From: Acidobacteriota bacterium
GTDB lineage: Bacteria; Acidobacteriota; Blastocatellia; Pyrinomonadales; Pyrinomonadaceae
Reading direction: 5' to 3'
DNA length: 64,000 bases
Assembly: GCA_018269075.1 (NCBI GenBank)
Contig: JAFDVJ010000064.1
Span: forward strand, 19,565 to 83,564
The translations under genes were made by a program, and so were the position numbers. This document shows, in pieces, positions 60,801 to 64,000 of the stretch; positions within the stretch are counted from its first letter, which is position 1, and the number at the start of each line of letters is the position of its first letter. Under the pieces are notes generated by a model that had not been told where the DNA came from, did no database searches, and was given only the letters and a program-made list of their open reading frames with translations.

Positions 60801-62911
60801 TCCGCGAGCATCTGCTCGATATTGAATTAAAACGCGGCGACACGGCGACGCCGGTCACCGGCCTCGTCGGCAATCTGCAGGCGATTTACGGCGCGCGGCG
60901 CTTCACGGAAATTCTCGCCGGCCTCGGGAAAACGCCGCTCAACCGCGGTTATTACTACTATGCGCGCGGCGACGAGATCAACAAGCAGCGCAGCTTCAGC
61001 CGGCTGCTCAAGAACTGCTACCCGCTCGACACGGACACGCCGGCGGAATTCGACCGGCTCGTCAAAGCCGCGCGGATCACCGAAAAACAGCTCGTCGAAG
61101 CGGCCGTCTACGCGCCGCAGTGGAAGCGTTTCGTGAGCGAGAACCTCCGATGGAACGGGCTCGACTCGGCCGTCTGGTGGATGCACGCGCACACCCGGAA
61201 CGCCTCGTACCGCGAGGAATCGGCCGAGGCCGAAAGCGAGATCGCCAAATGCTCGGCCGTCGATCTGCAGGACTTCAAAGACGGCGCGGTCGACCGCGAC
61301 TGGTTTCTCGCGGCCTACCGGCAGCTCGGCCAGAAACGCTGGGAGATCGTCTACGACGCCGCCAAATACATCAGCGACGGCAGCGGCCACCGCCGCGCGC
61401 GGCTCTACGCCGACGTCATTCTCGGCCGCACGAAGATCAGGGAAATCGCCCAAAAGGTCAAGACCAAACGCGATCAGGACTGCCTGCGCGTGTACGGGCT
61501 CGTCCCCTTAAGCCGTTCGAACCCGGAAAAAGACGTGCTCGGCCGCTACGAATACATCCAGCAGTTCAAAAAGGAAAGCCGGCAGTTCGGCGCGCAGAAA
61601 CAGTCGAGCGAGGCGCTCGCGATCCGCGTCGCGATGGAGAATCTCGCGCGCAACGCCGGCTACAGCGATCCGGTGCGGCTGACCTGGGCGATGGAAACGC
61701 GGCAGGTCCGGCGGATCTTCGCGGCCGAAACCGAGATCACCGCCGGCGGCGCGACCGTCCGGCTCGTCATCGACGACGAGGGGAAAGCCGAAATCGTCGT
61801 CGCGAAGGGCGGCAAAATGCTCAAATCGATCCCGCCGGCGCTCAGAAAAGACAAGCGCGTGATCGAGCTCGGCGAGTATAAAAAGACTCTGAAAGAGCAG
61901 TTCCGGCGCTCGCGTCGCGGGCTCGAAGAGGCGATGGTCCGCGGCGACGAATTCGAGCCGCCCGAGCTCGAAACTTTGTTCGCGCACCCGGTCATCTCGA
62001 AGCATCTCGAAAAGCTCGTCTTCACGGCCGGCGACGCGCACGGCTTTTACCGCGACGGCCGGCTCGTCTCGGCGAAAGGCGCGGAATTCGCGCTCGACGG
62101 CAAAGCGAAGCCGCGAATCGCGCACTGCGTCGATCTTTACCGCACCGGCGAGTGGAGCGATTACCAGCATTACTGCTTCGAGCACGAAATCAGACAGCCG
62201 TTCAAGCAGATCTTCCGCGAGCTTTACACGCCGACCGCCGACGAGCTCCGGGAAAAATCGGTCTCGCGCCGTTACGCCGGCCACCAGATCCAGCCGAAAC
62301 AGACGCTCGCGCTGCTCAAGACGCGCGGCTGGAAGGTCGATTACGAGGAAGGCCTCCAGAAGGTCTTTCACCGGGAAGGCTTTACGGCGAAGATGTACGC
62401 GATGGCCGACTGGTTCTCGCCCGCCGAGGTCGAAAGCCCGACGCTCGAAACGGTCGTGTTCGAGAGCCTGAAGGACTTTCGCAGCGTCGATTTCGAGGCG
62501 ATCGGGCCGCGCATTTTCAGCGAGGTGATGCGCGACGTCGATCTCGTCGTGAGCGTCGCCCACGCCGGCGGCGTCGACCCCGAGGCGAGCCAGTCGTCGA
62601 TCGAGATGCGGACGGTTCTGTTGCAGGAAACGCTCCGGCTCTTCCGGCTCGACAACGTCGCGGTCGAAGGCTCGCACGCGCGGATCAAAGGCACGATGGG
62701 CGAATACAGCGTCCATCTCGGCAGCGCCGTCGTCCATAAAATGCCGGGCGGCTATCTCTCGATCCTGCCCGTCCATTCGCAGCACCGCGGCCGGATCTTC
62801 CTGCCGTTCGCCGACGACGACCCGAAATCGGCCGAGCTGATCTCGAAAGTCCTCCTGCTCGCGCGCGACGCCGAGATTCAGGACCCGACGATTCTCCGCC
62901 AGCTGGTTTGA
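57899..62911 (+). CDS. Giant DUF4132 domain-containing protein
   Basis: 1670 residues. The N-terminal ~1300 are mostly helical, with HEAT-like stretches (ALALKFALETQHEALSLPLF, ALVLAWALRGIETL type). A DUF4132 domain lies around 1300-1480 (GKMLKSIPPALRKDKRVIEL, then RRGLEEAMVRGDEFEPPELE, LFAHPVISKHLEKLVF). A C-terminal region (~1500-1670) with SPTLETVVFESLKDFRSVDF follows. DUF4132 proteins (MolR-type) are found near AAA ATPases in conflict-type loci; the biochemical function is unknown. Followed by a bidirectional hairpin. Confidence 0.85.
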   Translation: MELVEILKDREIPDPLENFARELWSVYRHGAAHPLLTRATAEIGLMLVNRHPEWKVPSSVYSVVIPIVQKDARYEQLKARIPAEGFETEELKNLLVFFFGPEKARCAAHAWQRLRFRMYQTDSVRRSFRAPANRELYFRQQLDFLIGAIPQFYLWTGYNEKKRFYDLTLAEQMRYGHHPHFGEMFRLWAAALDLGDGEVFRRAEDIVFNRDDGGKISQMLIHALLSSEKPEAWQLVEKLLLAAQRQEGLRQTVLECLDETSRGALEYMIGMILDNSLARFSSVVRAVDVWAGLGWESERERTVNSFLEKAREYLAGPEKIPEAVESANNLDVYMALWARGVDDVERCAPLLDWLLENGDAEKRALALKFALETQHEALSLPLFYRALDDAEPLVLAWALRGIETLTYRDADRYRSDPRCPELFDRLHRIVERAGAKEKSFTGKIFSWTEIAFKRNSALALMVELIGRSRRRLEVVLEYFDAMDVYLRQRVTRHILPDYTAYSWEKEKERKPLTAFERDFAFGLLSDRGEYMVRAAFNALRDETFSDAELDVLQNLLKRRGADFRGRIIKLLLGQPDEKLAPAAARLLEKGDGEQRLAGLDILLQAKKAERLETDGARLVAAFKTRRQISPKEEILLAQLVEADAAAVDYSAANGYGLYDPSKSVSPLVAPRIDPENVYEKRNARHAYGFSVPFEKVRAELERLERLYSENRHYEYEVENYWGPVQTVLLGNTFRSKRKEHTKFATPRERFESYPLFEVWEKWFLDSGLDAGDLEIVQLSTKPKPLSKHLIPAYEELMPRSVVKMYSYNNPVCLITAALQTVYPFAEKNEFMLGGSARLFAGLTPEQLLFKPKDSYYNYYGDGWQNETVHHAFYHLIDVNSLDARHLEQLWNLAHWRQYSGRPENIPHSFPTLIVFARAYEQGLIGTDEFLRGLVRGDNLQLLSAKKPREYDFDYFERFDFLRPLFERVREHLLDIELKRGDTATPVTGLVGNLQAIYGARRFTEILAGLGKTPLNRGYYYYARGDEINKQRSFSRLLKNCYPLDTDTPAEFDRLVKAARITEKQLVEAAVYAPQWKRFVSENLRWNGLDSAVWWMHAHTRNASYREESAEAESEIAKCSAVDLQDFKDGAVDRDWFLAAYRQLGQKRWEIVYDAAKYISDGSGHRRARLYADVILGRTKIREIAQKVKTKRDQDCLRVYGLVPLSRSNPEKDVLGRYEYIQQFKKESRQFGAQKQSSEALAIRVAMENLARNAGYSDPVRLTWAMETRQVRRIFAAETEITAGGATVRLVIDDEGKAEIVVAKGGKMLKSIPPALRKDKRVIELGEYKKTLKEQFRRSRRGLEEAMVRGDEFEPPELETLFAHPVISKHLEKLVFTAGDAHGFYRDGRLVSAKGAEFALDGKAKPRIAHCVDLYRTGEWSDYQHYCFEHEIRQPFKQIFRELYTPTADELREKSVSRRYAGHQIQPKQTLALLKTRGWKVDYEEGLQKVFHREGFTAKMYAMADWFSPAEVESPTLETVVFESLKDFRSVDFEAIGPRIFSEVMRDVDLVVSVAHAGGVDPEASQSSIEMRTVLLQETLRLFRLDNVAVEGSHARIKGTMGEYSVHLGSAVVHKMPGGYLSILPVHSQHRGRIFLPFADDDPKSAELISKVLLLARDAEIQDPTILRQLV

Positions 62912-62914
62912 CGG

Positions 62915-63112
62915 CGGGTTTTAACGCGAAGGCGCGAAGGCGCGAAGGATTTTAGGGCTAATACTCCGTCGACGGATGTTTCCGTCGGTTCGGAAGAGAT
63001 TCGCGGCCGGACACGGATATCATAACTTCCGTGTTTTCGGAAAACCGTTCATCGCCGAAAACCGCCCCTAAAATCCCTTTGCGCCTTCGCGCCTTCGCGC
63101 CTTCACGTTAAA
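62915..63112. repeat. Tandem-armed hairpin, octamer GCGCGAAG family
   Basis: TTTTAACGCGAAGGCGCGAA and the inverse (GCCTTCGCGCCTTCACGTTA) around a ~120-nt loop. It fills the gap between the convergent DUF4132 and C-terminal unknown genes and may terminate both. Confidence 0.88.
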
Positions 63113-63119
63113 AAAAAAC

Positions 63120-64000
63120 TCAAATCTCCCCCGGCACCGAAAGCCCGCTCAGAACAAACGTCCGGAGCTCGCGGAACGTCAGGTTTTCGCGCGTCGCGAG
63201 GCCCGACCGGAAATCGAGCGCGAGCAGCCGTTCGTTGTAGACGCGAACGACGTTGAAATCCGACGGGCGTTTGACCCGCAGGCTTTCGAGATAAAGCCCC
63301 GGAAAATCCCCGAGCGTCTGATCCGCACTCAATTCGAAGACGCCGATCTCGACCGGCGTGAATTCGCCGCGCCGCGAGACGAAGACGTGATTGCCGCATT
63401 CGGCGCGCGCGAGCGCCGCGCCGAATGCGCCTTCGAGCACCAGAAACTCCTGGTGATAATCGGTCTGAATCGCTCCGGCGGCGGCGAACGGCGCGATATT
63501 CAGGCCGAGCTCCTGGTTAAAGAGGTTCCGGTAGTTGACGAGCAGCTCGGGGATCACCGTTTTGCCGAAATAGACGTCGGCCGAGCGGAAGACCAGCACG
63601 CATTTCGCCGCCGCCGGCCGGTCGAGATTTTCGACGACCGCTTCGAGCAGCGCCGTTTCGCGCCAGATGTCCTGCACGTAATCGGCCGCCGTCTCGCCGA
63701 ACGCGCGGTTTTCCGCCGCCAGCTCCTTCATCTTCGCCGAGAGGTTCGCCGCCGTGAAAAATTCCGCGTAATCGATCGCGGCTTCCCGGAGCGAGACGAG
63801 CCGCCGCGTTTCGGTCTTCGGCTTCTGGGTTTTGATCTTCGATTTCCGCTCGTTCCAGCCGTCGGCGCGCTCGATCATCCGCTCGATCCGTTTGATGTAT
63901 TCGAGCGCCAGAAAATAGCGGCGCTGACGGTCGTCGCCGGGCGCGATCTCGCCGCGCGGGCGGAGCGGCTCGATCGCGTCTTCGAGCCGGTTGAGCGCGT
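63120..64000 (-). CDS. Partial protein of unknown function (5' end outside the window)
   Basis: The frame is open from the window edge to a stop at 63120; at least 293 residues are present. The ATG at 63878 is internal: codons before it (ALNRLEDAIEPLRPRGEIAP, then RRYFLALEYIKRIE) continue in frame. A helical N-part is followed by a beta-rich section (EFLVLEGAFGAALARAECGN, HVFVSRRGEFTPVEIGVFEL) that faintly resembles the PCRF domain of peptide-chain release factors; this is weak. No GGQ motif is seen in the visible part. Opposed to the DUF4132 operon. Confidence 0.55.
   Translation of the reverse strand, partial: ALNRLEDAIEPLRPRGEIAPGDDRQRRYFLALEYIKRIERMIERADGWNERKSKIKTQKPKTETRRLVSLREAAIDYAEFFTAANLSAKMKELAAENRAFGETAADYVQDIWRETALLEAVVENLDRPAAAKCVLVFRSADVYFGKTVIPELLVNYRNLFNQELGLNIAPFAAAGAIQTDYHQEFLVLEGAFGAALARAECGNHVFVSRRGEFTPVEIGVFELSADQTLGDFPGLYLESLRVKRPSDFNVVRVYNERLLALDFRSGLATRENLTFRELRTFVLSGLSVPGEI

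Overview
This 64 kb window is a bacterial chromosome segment with high GC and strong codon bias, and genes lie on both strands. The organism is most likely an acidobacterium of the Blastocatellia type. That is an inference from the gene mix: an M13 peptidase, CSLREA/beta-helix and BNR exoproteins ending in a carboxypeptidase-regulatory-like domain, a MoxR/vWA/beta-propeller operon, and intergenic DNA dense in short repeats. No rRNA or other marker gene confirms it.

Layout. 0.1-8 kb: housekeeping and accessory genes (AsnC regulator, AlkA-type glycosylase, ICMT-like methyltransferase, CHAD protein, FAD monooxygenase, GNAT, nucleotidyltransferase). 8-15.4 kb: two exoproteins around an M13 peptidase, with a leftover FG-GAP fragment. 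15.6-21 kb: an AT-rich insertion behind an acyl-CoA synthetase whose 3' end is duplicated on the far side of the insert. 21-31.7 kb: small secreted and membrane proteins, an SDR, a GH16-like protein, a cysteine-synthase-like enzyme, a broken inorganic pyrophosphatase gene carrying a 182-bp MITE, aspartate kinase and a CSLREA exoprotein. 32-38.9 kb: a tightly packed MoxR / bpX / vWA-like / beta-propeller operon ending in a ClpP homologue without its catalytic residues, which reads into dapE-like and dapB genes. 41-54 kb: dapA, a three-gene tRNA-like array, an LRR protein, a TMEM175 channel, a RAYT transposase embedded in REP sequences, dapD, a lipid kinase and a phosphoesterase. 54-64 kb: a second probable NTP-dependent system (two-AAA Clp-type ATPase, small unknown, 1670-residue DUF4132 protein, and a partial unknown at the window edge).

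The lysine/diaminopimelate pathway is scattered: lysC, dapE-like, dapB, dapA and dapD are all present in separate blocks. The intergenic DNA is as notable as the genes. More than 15 hairpins have arms built of tandem 7-9-nt units, there are two unrelated 21-bp minisatellites, and REP palindromes are associated with the RAYT. Several of these elements supply the last codons of neighbouring genes. The best candidates for new biology are the MoxR operon with its ClpP pseudoenzyme, the duplicated-3'-end insertion carrying an AlbA/HATPase protein, the Clp/DUF4132 cluster with a palindrome inside its promoter, and the tandem-armed hairpin families.
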